From: Methyloglobulus sp. | Lineage (GTDB): Bacteria > Pseudomonadota > Gammaproteobacteria > Methylococcales > Methylomonadaceae | Direction: 5' to 3' | NCBI GenBank assembly: GCA_013140405.1 | Contig: JABFSV010000537.1 | Coordinates: forward strand, 1-8,639 | DNA: 8,639 nucleotides | Shown here: piece after piece, positions 1-6,770 of the stretch | Position numbering within the stretch: position 1 is the first letter of the stretch | Layout: every line of letters starts with the position of its first letter | Notes under the pieces: generated by a model | The model's input: only the letters and a program-made list of their open reading frames with translations | Told to the model about the DNA's origin: nothing | Database searches by the model: none | Translations under genes and position numbers: made by a program

Positions 1-1647
1 AAGCTCCGCGAGTTCGCGGCGTTTGTTACGCAAGGCATCCCACAACAAACTGTTGATATTTTTGTTTTTATGGGCTGTTTTGGCGAGTTTTCCACCTTTT
101 GTTTTTTCAACCTGGATGTCTTTACGCAGCATCAATTGTTGTTCACTGCGAAGGATGGGCCTGCATTCCTCAGTCAAGCGCAACGCGCCGAAATTCTCAA
201 AATCAACGGCGACCAAGCCCCGTGCCACTAATTGCCTGAACACCGAATGCCATTGTTTTTCCTCCAACTGTTTGCCGATGCCGTAGGTTGATTGCTTATC
301 ATGTCCAAAACGGATGATCCGTTCCGTCGATTTACCCAGCAAAACATCGACTAGATACGCTACGCCAAAACGTTGCTCAGTCCGGTGGATGCACGATAAG
401 GCTTGTTGTGCAGCCAGCGTACCGTCCCAGGTTTCCACGGGTTCAAGACAGGTGTCGCAGTTGCCACAGGGCTGTTCCAGTGTGTCACCAAAATAACCGA
501 GCAGGGCTTGACGGCGACAATGCACCTGCTCACACAGGGCTAGCATGGCATCCAGTCTATTGTATTCAATGCGTTTTTGGATCTCATTGGCATTAGATTC
601 CGCCAACATCCGGCGCAACATGATGACATCCTGAAGCCCGTAAGCCATCCAGGCATTGGCAGGCAAACCGTCGCGCCCGGCACGTCCGGTTTCCTGGTAA
701 TAACCTTCGATACTTTTAGGCAAATCCAAGTGCGCGACGAAACGCACATTCGGCTTATCTATGCCCATACCGAAAGCAATTGTCGCCACCATCACCAAAT
801 TTTCTTCCATCAGAAACTGGTGTTGATGTTTTTGCCTTTCAACATTGTCCATGCCGGCATGATAGGGCAGTGCTTTGATACCTTTTGTGCATAACCACTG
901 TGCGGTTTCATCGACTTTTTTACGCGACAGGCAGTAAACGATACCCGCATCGCCTGAATGTTCCGTCTCGATAAAATCCAGTAATTGCTGCCTTGCATTT
1001 TGCTTTTGCACAATGCGGTAGCGGATATTGGGGCGGTCAAACCCGCTTAGGAACAGTTGGGATTGCTCAAGCCCTAGCCGAAACTGGATTTCCTTGCGGG
1101 TTTTGTTGTCTGCTGTCGCGGTTAAGGCAATGCGTGGAACGTGTGGAAACCGTTCGTGCAGTAGCGAAAGCCGTAAATAATCGGCGCGAAAATCATGCCC
1201 CCATTGGGATACGCAATGGGCTTCATCAATCGCAAATAAGGCAATTGACAGCCGATCCAGCAAATCCAATGTCCGCTGATTGGCTAAGCGTTCCGGTGCA
1301 ATATAAAGCAAGTCTAAATCGCCATTGAGTAGCCTCCGTTCAATTTGCTGCACTTCTTCAAACGATAACGATGAATTCAGGAATGCGGCTTTTATGCCCA
1401 GTTGCAGTAATGCACTGACTTGATCTTGCATCAGTGCGATGAGTGGCGAAATGACAATGCCAACACCTAGTCTTATGAGCGCAGGTATCTGGAAACACAG
1501 GGATTTTCCGCTACCTGTCGGCATAACGACCAGGGCATCTTGCCCTGCTATCAGGTGGCTGATAATGGCTTGTTGCTGACCACGAAAGCATTCATAGCCG
1601 AAAATTGTATTGAGAAGTTCAATCGCTTTAGTATCGGGTGTTTCCAT
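1..1647 (-). CDS. recQ: ATP-dependent DNA helicase RecQ (C-terminus cut by window edge)
   Basis: This is a superfamily 2 3'-5' DNA helicase that acts in recombinational repair and replication-fork processing. The open frame runs without a stop from ATG at 1647 down to base 1, giving 549 visible residues. Visible motifs are Walker A TGSGKS (44-49), the DEAH box (141-144) followed by the aromatic-rich loop [10 protein letters not shown] (145-154), ALTATA motif III (174-179), and motif [14 protein letters not shown] (316-327). The RecQ zinc site follows as Cys377, Cys394, Cys397 and Cys400 in the arrangement C-x16-C-x2-C-x2-C. A winged-helix RQC region spans about 405-510, and an HRDC domain begins near 533. 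E. coli RecQ has about 609 residues, so roughly the last 60, most of the HRDC domain, lie outside the window. It is transcribed divergently from gshA. No clear Shine-Dalgarno sequence precedes the ATG. Identification is very secure. Confidence 0.97.
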   Translation of the reverse strand, partial: METPDTKAIELLNTIFGYECFRGQQQAIISHLIAGQDALVVMPTGSGKSLCFQIPALIRLGVGIVISPLIALMQDQVSALLQLGIKAAFLNSSLSFEEVQQIERRLLNGDLDLLYIAPERLANQRTLDLLDRLSIALFAIDEAHCVSQWGHDFRADYLRLSLLHERFPHVPRIALTATADNKTRKEIQFRLGLEQSQLFLSGFDRPNIRYRIVQKQNARQQLLDFIETEHSGDAGIVYCLSRKKVDETAQWLCTKGIKALPYHAGMDNVERQKHQHQFLMEENLVMVATIAFGMGIDKPNVRFVAHLDLPKSIEGYYQETGRAGRDGLPANAWMAYGLQDVIMLRRMLAESNANEIQKRIEYNRLDAMLALCEQVHCRRQALLGYFGDTLEQPCGNCDTCLEPVETWDGTLAAQQALSCIHRTEQRFGVAYLVDVLLGKSTERIIRFGHDKQSTYGIGKQLEEKQWHSVFRQLVARGLVAVDFENFGALRLTEECRPILRSEQQLMLRKDIQVEKTKGGKLAKTAHKNKNINSLLWDALRNKRRELAEL

Positions 1648-1738
1648 CGTGACGATTTATTTCTTGAATAGGTATATACCTTTATAATGTACCAATTATA
1701 CAGGACAGTAAGTACACATACCCACACAATGGCACATC
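1648..1738. promoter_or_regulatory. Divergent recQ/gshA intergenic region with gshA promoter candidate
   Basis: This 91-bp spacer must hold the 5' control signals of both recQ (minus) and gshA (plus). On the plus strand there is a perfect TATAAT -10 box at 1683-1688, which would start transcription near 1695 and leave a leader of about 44 nt before gshA. The -35 match is poor: TTTCTT at 1660-1665 is the hexamer at 17-bp spacing, and the better-looking TTGAAT at 1664-1669 is only 13 bp away. A perfect palindrome, GGTATATACC, occupies 1671-1680 in the -10/-35 spacer. I could not pick a convincing -10/-35 pair for recQ on the minus strand. The -10 box is seen directly; promoter function is inferred. 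Confidence 0.5.
1671..1680. repeat. Perfect 10-bp palindrome GGTATATACC in the gshA promoter spacer
   Basis: GGTATATACC is its own reverse complement. It lies 2 bp upstream of the TATAAT box, where a bound protein would occlude RNA polymerase, so it is a plausible operator half-site or dimer site. It is short and AT-rich at its core, so chance is a real alternative. Confidence 0.4.
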
Positions 1739-3316
1739 ATGAATAACACGCATTCTGCGCGTCTTGAGCAACTTATCGCAAACAACCAGCAAAACCTCAT
1801 CTGTGGCGGACTAAAAGGGATAGAAAAGGAAAGCCTACGCATCACTAAAGATGGGTTGATTAGCAAAGCTCGACATCCTAAGTCGTTGGGTTCGGCCTTG
1901 ACGCACCCTTATATCACCACCGATTATTCCGAAGCGTTGATTGAGCTGATAACCCCGCCTTTTGCCGACATCAATGAAACGCTGGGCTATTTACGGAATA
2001 TCCACCAGTTTGTTTACCAGCATATGGATAATGAAATGTTGCTTTGCACCAGTATGCCTTGTGGAATAAATGGTGATGAAAGCATACCGATTGCTGAATA
2101 TGGCACATCCAACATCGGCAGGATGAAGCATGTTTACCGACACGGTTTATGGCATCGTTATGGCAGGACGATGCAAGCGATAGCGGGTATCCATTTCAAT
2201 TTTTCCGTACCCGAAGCGCTTTGGCCTGTGCTGCACCAGCAGGAGAACAGTGCAACGAGTCTTGAAGAATTCACCGCCGACGGTTATTTTGGTTTGGTCA
2301 GGAATTTTCAACGCATTGGCTGGATAATCTTGTACCTGTTTGGTGCGTCACCTGCGATTTGCAAAAGTTTCTTTAAAAGCCGTCCTCAGTTGATGGCTCA
2401 GTTTGAGGAGTTCGACCAAGGCACTTTGTACCATCCTTATGCGACTTCTTTGCGGATGAGCGACATAGGCTATAAGAGCAAAAATCAGGCCGATCTCAGG
2501 ATTAGCTACAATTCGCTTTCTGAATACGTGGGTAGTTTAGGGCAAGCCATCGCCACGCCTTACCCTGAATACGAAAAAATCGGCGTGGTGGTTGACGGCG
2601 AATATCGCCAGCTCAACAGCAATGTGCTGCAAATTGAAAACGAGTTTTATAGCATCATACGTCCCAAGCAAATCGCCCAATCTTGCGAAAAGCCCACTTT
2701 GGCGTTGAAACGGCGCGGCGTGCGCTACGTGGAAATGCGTTCGCTGGATCTGGATTTATTCAATCCCATTGGCATAGATGAAGGTAAAGCCCGTTTTATC
2801 GAAGCCTTATTGTTGACCTGTTTGCTGCAAGATAGCCCGCCCATGACGGAGGTGGATTTCCAGACCAATAACCGTAATCAATTACAGGTGGCAAATTATG
2901 GTCGTAAACCAGGGCTTGAACTTGAATGCCACGATAAAAAAATAATGTTGCAAGATTGGGCGGGTGAAATCCTGGATTCTATGCAGACAGTTTGCAATAT
3001 CTTGGATAAAGATGAAGAAAATAAGCCCTACAACCAGGCCTTATTGGCACAACAGCAAATCGTGCAAAATCCCGACTTGACTGCATCGGCGCGAATGTTG
3101 GCGTGTATGAAACAAACCGGACAGCCATTTAGCCGTTTCGCACTGGCTCAATCAGCGGAACATGCCGCGTGTTTCAACGGCAAGAAACCTGATGAGCTAT
3201 TTACAGCTCAGTTTAATGAGATGACCCAGCAATCTCTGGCGAAGCAAACAGAGCTGGAAAACAAAGTCCAACTTCCTTTTGACGACTTCTTAAAACAATA
3301 TTTTGCCCAGCAGTAA
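1739..3316 (+). CDS. gshA: Glutamate-cysteine ligase, proteobacterial (E. coli) type
   Basis: This cytoplasmic enzyme catalyses ATP-dependent joining of L-glutamate (through its gamma-carboxyl) to L-cysteine, the first and usually rate-limiting step of glutathione synthesis. It has 525 residues, against 518 in E. coli GshA, and is collinear along its whole length. Recognisable blocks include GLKGIEKESLR (24-34), with Glu29 and Glu31 in the metal/ATP-binding segment, SALTHPYITTDYSEALIE (52-69), YGTSN (121-125), GIHFNFS (150-156), YLFGASPAIC (199-208), NSNVLQIENEFY (293-304) and VRYVEMRSLDL (328-338). An in-frame stop at 1709-1711 and the absence of other in-frame start codons make ATG 1739 the only reasonable start. 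No Shine-Dalgarno sequence is visible at the usual distance; AGGA at 1702-1705 is about 33 nt away. cysH follows after 2 bp, suggesting a shared transcript. The second glutathione enzyme, gshB, is not in the window. Confidence 0.97.
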   Translation: MNNTHSARLEQLIANNQQNLICGGLKGIEKESLRITKDGLISKARHPKSLGSALTHPYITTDYSEALIELITPPFADINETLGYLRNIHQFVYQHMDNEMLLCTSMPCGINGDESIPIAEYGTSNIGRMKHVYRHGLWHRYGRTMQAIAGIHFNFSVPEALWPVLHQQENSATSLEEFTADGYFGLVRNFQRIGWIILYLFGASPAICKSFFKSRPQLMAQFEEFDQGTLYHPYATSLRMSDIGYKSKNQADLRISYNSLSEYVGSLGQAIATPYPEYEKIGVVVDGEYRQLNSNVLQIENEFYSIIRPKQIAQSCEKPTLALKRRGVRYVEMRSLDLDLFNPIGIDEGKARFIEALLLTCLLQDSPPMTEVDFQTNNRNQLQVANYGRKPGLELECHDKKIMLQDWAGEILDSMQTVCNILDKDEENKPYNQALLAQQQIVQNPDLTASARMLACMKQTGQPFSRFALAQSAEHAACFNGKKPDELFTAQFNEMTQQSLAKQTELENKVQLPFDDFLKQYFAQQ

Positions 3317-3318
3317 CC

Positions 3319-4035
3319 ATGACTATTAATATCGAACAATTGCAAGCCGAACTGGCACATAAAAACCCTCGCTTCATACTGAAAAAAGCCTTGTCTTTGT
3401 TTGATAATATTGCCATTTCCTTTAGCGGTGCAGAAGATGTGGTGCTGATTGACATGGCGGCCAGCATTAGAAAAGACATCCAGATTTTTTGCCTGGATAC
3501 CGGACGTTTGCATCCCGAAACCTATCGCTTTATAGAAAAAGTCAGGAAGCATTATCAATTAGACATCGAGCTTTTAACGCCAGACAGGGAAGTGCTGGAT
3601 GGTTTTGTCAAACGTAAAGGCTTGTTTAGCTTTTACGAAGACGGACACGAGGAGTGTTGCAAAATACGGAAGGTAGAACCGCTCAGAAGAAGGCTTGCAA
3701 ATGTTGATGCTTGGATTACCGGACAACGCAGGGATCAAAGCCTGGACACTCGGCAGGATATCCTTGAAGTGCATGTAGATAGCGTATTTTCGACAGCCAA
3801 AAATCAGTTGGTTAAATTCAACCCCTTACTCAATTGGAAGTCAGCACAGGTTTGGGATTATATCGAAGCTAATCAAGTGCCTTATAACGAACTGCACAAC
3901 AAAGGCTTTACGAGCATCGGCTGCGAACCTTGCACCCGTGCCATCTTACCCAACGAACACGAAAGGGCAGGACGTTGGTGGTGGGAAGAAAGCACGAAAA
4001 AGGAATGTGGCTTGCATCTCAGTAATATCAAATAA
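3319..4035 (+). CDS. cysH: Assimilatory adenylyl-sulfate (APS) reductase, [4Fe-4S] type CysH
   Basis: This is a thioredoxin- or glutaredoxin-dependent reductase of the PAPS/APS family that releases sulfite from activated sulfate in cysteine biosynthesis. It has 238 residues. The PP-loop-like nucleotide motif is SFSGAED (34-40). The two cysteine pairs that ligate a [4Fe-4S] cluster are present as Cys113-Cys114 (ECCKIRKVEPL) and Cys202/Cys205 (GCEPCTRA). The catalytic cysteine is Cys230 in the C-terminal ECGLH. In this family the cluster cysteines mark enzymes that mainly use APS, whereas E. coli-type PAPS reductases lack them, so APS is the likelier substrate. ITGQRRDQS (133-141) is a family substrate-binding stretch. 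The start lies 2 bp after the gshA stop and has no clear Shine-Dalgarno sequence, which points to translational coupling with gshA. Substrate choice is inferred from motifs. Confidence 0.93.
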   Translation: MTINIEQLQAELAHKNPRFILKKALSLFDNIAISFSGAEDVVLIDMAASIRKDIQIFCLDTGRLHPETYRFIEKVRKHYQLDIELLTPDREVLDGFVKRKGLFSFYEDGHEECCKIRKVEPLRRRLANVDAWITGQRRDQSLDTRQDILEVHVDSVFSTAKNQLVKFNPLLNWKSAQVWDYIEANQVPYNELHNKGFTSIGCEPCTRAILPNEHERAGRWWWEESTKKECGLHLSNIK

Positions 4036-4038
4036 ATA

Positions 4039-4059
4039 CTTAGGCCGGATTAGCCCAAG
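4039..4059 (-). terminator. Candidate terminator of the suc/lpd operon in the convergent spacer
   Basis: Read on the minus strand, CTTGGGC (4059-4053) pairs with GCCTAAG (4045-4039) through 7 bp including one G-U pair, around a 7-nt loop. The T-rich tail TATTTATTTGATATT follows at 4038-4024. On the plus strand the same stem has an A-C mismatch and is followed by six A, so it should not terminate cysH well. The stem is short and the tail is interrupted by A and G, so this is only a moderate candidate. It begins 3 bp beyond the cysH stop codon, and its tail overlaps the end of cysH. Confidence 0.45.
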
Positions 4060-4090
4060 AAAAAATTGTTTACCCACATTCCTGGTAATT

Positions 4091-4152
4091 AGTGAAGCCT
4101 ATCTTTAGGAATGAAATAACTTATTATTTCTTATCGCCAAACAGGCTTCACT
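4091..4152. repeat. Perfect 10-bp inverted repeat spanning the lpd stop codon, with nested hairpin
   Basis: AGTGAAGCCT at 4091-4100 is the exact reverse complement of AGGCTTCACT at 4143-4152. Two further base pairs (4088-4089 with 4154-4155) extend the stem past one G-T wobble. The 42-nt loop holds the lpd stop codon (4105-4107) and a second 7-bp hairpin, GAAATAA/TTATTTC (4113-4119 and 4124-4130, 4-nt loop). In the lpd mRNA this would form a stacked 3' structure lying upstream of a T6 run (minus strand, 4065-4060). It could be part of a termination signal or 3' end protection. No T-run follows the stem directly. Confidence 0.5.
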
Positions 4153-5544
4153 GATAGATTCCGTATAACTTGGGTGCGAATGGATTGTTCTTATAAAATC
4201 TTCGCTACAGGCTGAAAACTCCATTCCGAGAACGGCTTCGGCTATCAATTCTGAGGCATTGTTACCAATGATATGGATACCAAGTATGGTGTCGTTTTTA
4301 GCGCAAGTAATTACCTTGACCATTCCGCTGGCTTTGTCCGCAAATTTAGCTTTGGGATTCATGTTTAGCGGAAATATGCCAACTTTTATTGCGTCGCCAA
4401 TGGATTTTAAGGCTTGTTCCGATTGACCGACCCAAGCAATCTCTGGTTCGGAGTGGATAACGTTGGGAAGAATATTGTAGTTAACTGGCGAGCTTTGAAT
4501 GCCTGCGATTTGTTCAGCTACAAAAACGCCCTCGGCCATGCCTTTATGGGCAAGCATTGGGCCTAACATTGTTAAGTCCCCAATAGCGTAGACACCAGGT
4601 AAATTTGTGCGGCATTTTTCATTGACGTGAACAAAGCCGTTTTCATCGAGCAATAAGTTTGCTTCGGGTGCTGACAGGTTTTCTGAGTTGGGCTTCCGAC
4701 CAGAGGCGACAATGAGCTTATCTACCCGAATGCCATGTGTCCCATCAGAATCTTGATATTCAACAAGGACTTTTTTGTTGGCAACCTTTGTCGATATGAC
4801 GCGTGTGCCTAATCGAAACTCCAAGCCCTGTTCCGTGAAAACCTTATAAGCCACCCGTGATATTTGGTGGTCAGCTAAACCAAGGAATGTCTCTTGCGCG
4901 TCCAATAATATGACTTCAGCGCCCAGTTTTTTCCAAATTCCACCTAATTCAAGCCCAATAACACCCGCGCCAAGTATTGCGACACGTTTTGGTACTTCAT
5001 CAAGGTTTAGTGCAGCCGAAGAGTCAAGGATGTATTTGTTGTCGATGGCAGCGCAGGGTATAGGAATGGGGCTGGATTCAGTCGCCAGAATGATATGTTG
5101 GGCGATAATCTTTTTATTGGGTGACTCAAGTGTGGACGTTATTTCTACGGTTTTTGGGCTTAATAACTTTGCTTTGGCGTGGATGAAATCTACTTGGTAT
5201 TCATTAAATTGTTTAGCAATATCCCGATTAATTTGAGCAAGGACATTGTTTTTACGCTGTACCATTTGAGAGACGTTAAGCGTAAGATTTTCAACATATA
5301 TGCCATGTGCGTTAATGTTTTTTGCTACATCATCATAAAGTTTCGCAGACACCAACAATGCCACCATCTCTAAACATAAGGCATTGGTGAAAATGCCAGG
5401 CATTAGTTTTTGGCTTTGACTGTGTTGTAAGTTATCAACGCATAAGGTTTTCAAACCCAGTTGGGCGCATCGGATAGCGCTGGCGCAGCCAGAAGGGCCA
5501 GATCCTATAACAACGACATCATATTTATCTTTGATTTTTAACAT
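4105..5544 (-). CDS. Dihydrolipoamide dehydrogenase (E3) homologue lacking one active-site cysteine
   Basis: This is a class I pyridine nucleotide-disulfide oxidoreductase, most similar in overall sequence to Lpd (E3), which reoxidises dihydrolipoyl-E2 and passes electrons through FAD to NAD+. It has 479 residues, normal for E3, with no frameshift. The FAD motif is GSGPSG (14-19), the NAD motif is GAGVIGLELG (192-201), the second FAD stretch is GVYAIGDLTMLGPMLAHKG (317-335), and the dimerisation domain carries the acid-base pair His457/Glu462 in HSHPSYTE. The redox site is abnormal. Where the family has GGTCxNxGCIPSK, this protein has PGIFTNALCLEMV (49-61): the first cysteine is Phe52, the second is kept as Cys57, and the conserved lysine is Val61. 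The ATG motif near 155 reads ATES. It lies 4 bp downstream of sucB with no Shine-Dalgarno sequence, so it is probably coupled to sucB. Family membership is secure, but ordinary E3 activity is doubtful, so I give no symbol. Confidence 0.93.
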   Translation of the reverse strand: MLKIKDKYDVVVIGSGPSGCASAIRCAQLGLKTLCVDNLQHSQSQKLMPGIFTNALCLEMVALLVSAKLYDDVAKNINAHGIYVENLTLNVSQMVQRKNNVLAQINRDIAKQFNEYQVDFIHAKAKLLSPKTVEITSTLESPNKKIIAQHIILATESSPIPIPCAAIDNKYILDSSAALNLDEVPKRVAILGAGVIGLELGGIWKKLGAEVILLDAQETFLGLADHQISRVAYKVFTEQGLEFRLGTRVISTKVANKKVLVEYQDSDGTHGIRVDKLIVASGRKPNSENLSAPEANLLLDENGFVHVNEKCRTNLPGVYAIGDLTMLGPMLAHKGMAEGVFVAEQIAGIQSSPVNYNILPNVIHSEPEIAWVGQSEQALKSIGDAIKVGIFPLNMNPKAKFADKASGMVKVITCAKNDTILGIHIIGNNASELIAEAVLGMEFSACSEDFIRTIHSHPSYTESISEACLAIRNNKLFHS

Positions 5545-5548
5545 GAAT

Positions 5549-6769
5549 TTATATGTTTAGCAGCAAATGTGCGGGTGCCTCAAGACATTCTTTAATAGTC
5601 ACCAAAAATTGTACGGCATCACGGCCATCAACAAGCCGATGATCGTAAGATAAGGCCAAATACATGATAGGCTTGATAACGATTTGGCCGTTTTCGACGA
5701 CGGGGCGGTCTTTAATGGCATGCATACCTAAAATGGCACACTGCGGTGGATTGAGTATGGGGGTGGACAGCATGGAGCCAAAAACGCCACCGTTGGTGAT
5801 AGTGAAGGTGCCTCCTTTCAAGTCATCAAAACTCAAAGCGCCTGAGCGGGCTTTTTCACCATAATCAACAATGCCTTTTTCGATGCCAGCGAAATCAAGT
5901 TGGTCTGCATCACGTAACACCGGTACGATTAAGCCGCGAGGTGTGCTAATAGCGATGCCTATATCGTAATAACCGTGATAGATGATGTCGGTGTTGTCAA
6001 TTGAGGCATTGACGGCAGGAAACTTTTTTAGGGCTTCTATTGATGCCTTGACAAAAAAAGACATAAATCCCAGTTTGGTGCTGTGTTTTTGTTCAAACCT
6101 GGCTTTGTATCGGTTACGGAGTTCGATAATGTTTTGCATATCGACTTCATTGAAAGTTGTCAGCATCGCTGCATTTTGTTGTGCTTGTAGCAGACGTTCG
6201 GCAACTTTTGCCCTTAACCGGGTCATCGGGACGCGTTGTTCAGGACGATGACCCGCAGAAATAGTGATGCTGGGTTCAATGACTTCCAGGGGTTTCTGTT
6301 TAACGTCAGGGATTGCTGTTACAACGCTGGGTGGTGTTGCTGGCGTTTGTTGCTTGTTAAGATGGTCTAACACATCCATTTTAGTGAGTCGGCCATCTTT
6401 TCCTGTGCCTGTTATTGACGACGGATCAAGCGTGTTTTCATGAACTATCCGACGTACGGAAGGGCTTAATGGGATTGCCGTATCTTTAGCCGCTGGTAAC
6501 GGTTGTTCAGTAATCGTTGCTGCTTGGATTGCTTGCGTTTCTATGGTTGCCAAGAGTTCCCCGCCAATAACAATCGCGCCATTTTCCTTGAGAATGACCG
6601 AAAGTACCCCAGATTCAGGTGCGGGAACCTCCAGCACAACCTTATCCGTTTCCAAATCCACAAGGGTTTCATTTTTCTGTACGCTATCCCCAGCTTGCTT
6701 ATGCCAGTTGACCACAGTTGCATCGGAAACTGATTCGGGTAAGTTGGGGGTTAAGACTTCAATGCTCAT
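5549..6769 (-). CDS. sucB: Dihydrolipoamide succinyltransferase, E2 of 2-oxoglutarate dehydrogenase
   Basis: This is the core subunit of the 2-oxoglutarate dehydrogenase complex. It takes the succinyl group from E1 on its lipoyl arm and transfers it to CoA in the TCA cycle. It has 406 residues, close to E. coli SucB. It has one lipoyl domain (1-78) with lipoyl-lysine Lys43 in DLETDKV, then a peripheral subunit-binding domain (about 101-138: LSPSVRRIV and [14 protein letters not shown]). A Pro/Ala/Thr-rich linker (about 141-175) leads to the acyltransferase domain with [13 protein letters not shown] (321-333), STPILNPPQ (335-343) and the catalytic [11 protein letters not shown] (374-384), with His377 and Asp381. 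The sequence resembles succinyl- rather than acetyltransferases. The start is set by AGGA 7 nt upstream; the sucA stop is 1 bp away. All catalytic residues I would expect are present. Confidence 0.96.
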   Translation of the reverse strand: MSIEVLTPNLPESVSDATVVNWHKQAGDSVQKNETLVDLETDKVVLEVPAPESGVLSVILKENGAIVIGGELLATIETQAIQAATITEQPLPAAKDTAIPLSPSVRRIVHENTLDPSSITGTGKDGRLTKMDVLDHLNKQQTPATPPSVVTAIPDVKQKPLEVIEPSITISAGHRPEQRVPMTRLRAKVAERLLQAQQNAAMLTTFNEVDMQNIIELRNRYKARFEQKHSTKLGFMSFFVKASIEALKKFPAVNASIDNTDIIYHGYYDIGIAISTPRGLIVPVLRDADQLDFAGIEKGIVDYGEKARSGALSFDDLKGGTFTITNGGVFGSMLSTPILNPPQCAILGMHAIKDRPVVENGQIVIKPIMYLALSYDHRLVDGRDAVQFLVTIKECLEAPAHLLLNI

Positions 6770-6770
6770 G

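Noticed and set aside
540..1040. Two short minus-strand open frames (540-749 and 810-1040) and several plus-strand frames over 23-1328
   Set aside because: They overlap the continuous recQ reading frame (1647 to 1) in other frames and resemble nothing; they are shadow frames.
1729..1731. ATG at 1729 as an alternative start for gshA
   Set aside because: It is 10 bases upstream of 1739 and out of frame with gshA.
3208..3558. Minus-strand open frames antisense to the gshA/cysH junction
   Set aside because: They lie opposite two well-identified genes, have no recognisable motifs and no start signal.
4113..4130. AT-rich hairpin GAAATAA/TTATTTC as a terminator on its own
   Set aside because: It has one G-C pair, no following T-run and lies inside the lpd coding sequence; it is kept only as the nested part of the larger inverted repeat.
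5349..5430. A frameshift or sequencing error hiding the normal CxNxGCIPSK site in the lpd-like gene
   Set aside because: The other two minus-strand frames here do not encode the motif (one meets a stop at once). The actual frame aligns gap-free with the family on both sides, with T53, N54, C57 and ALL in register.
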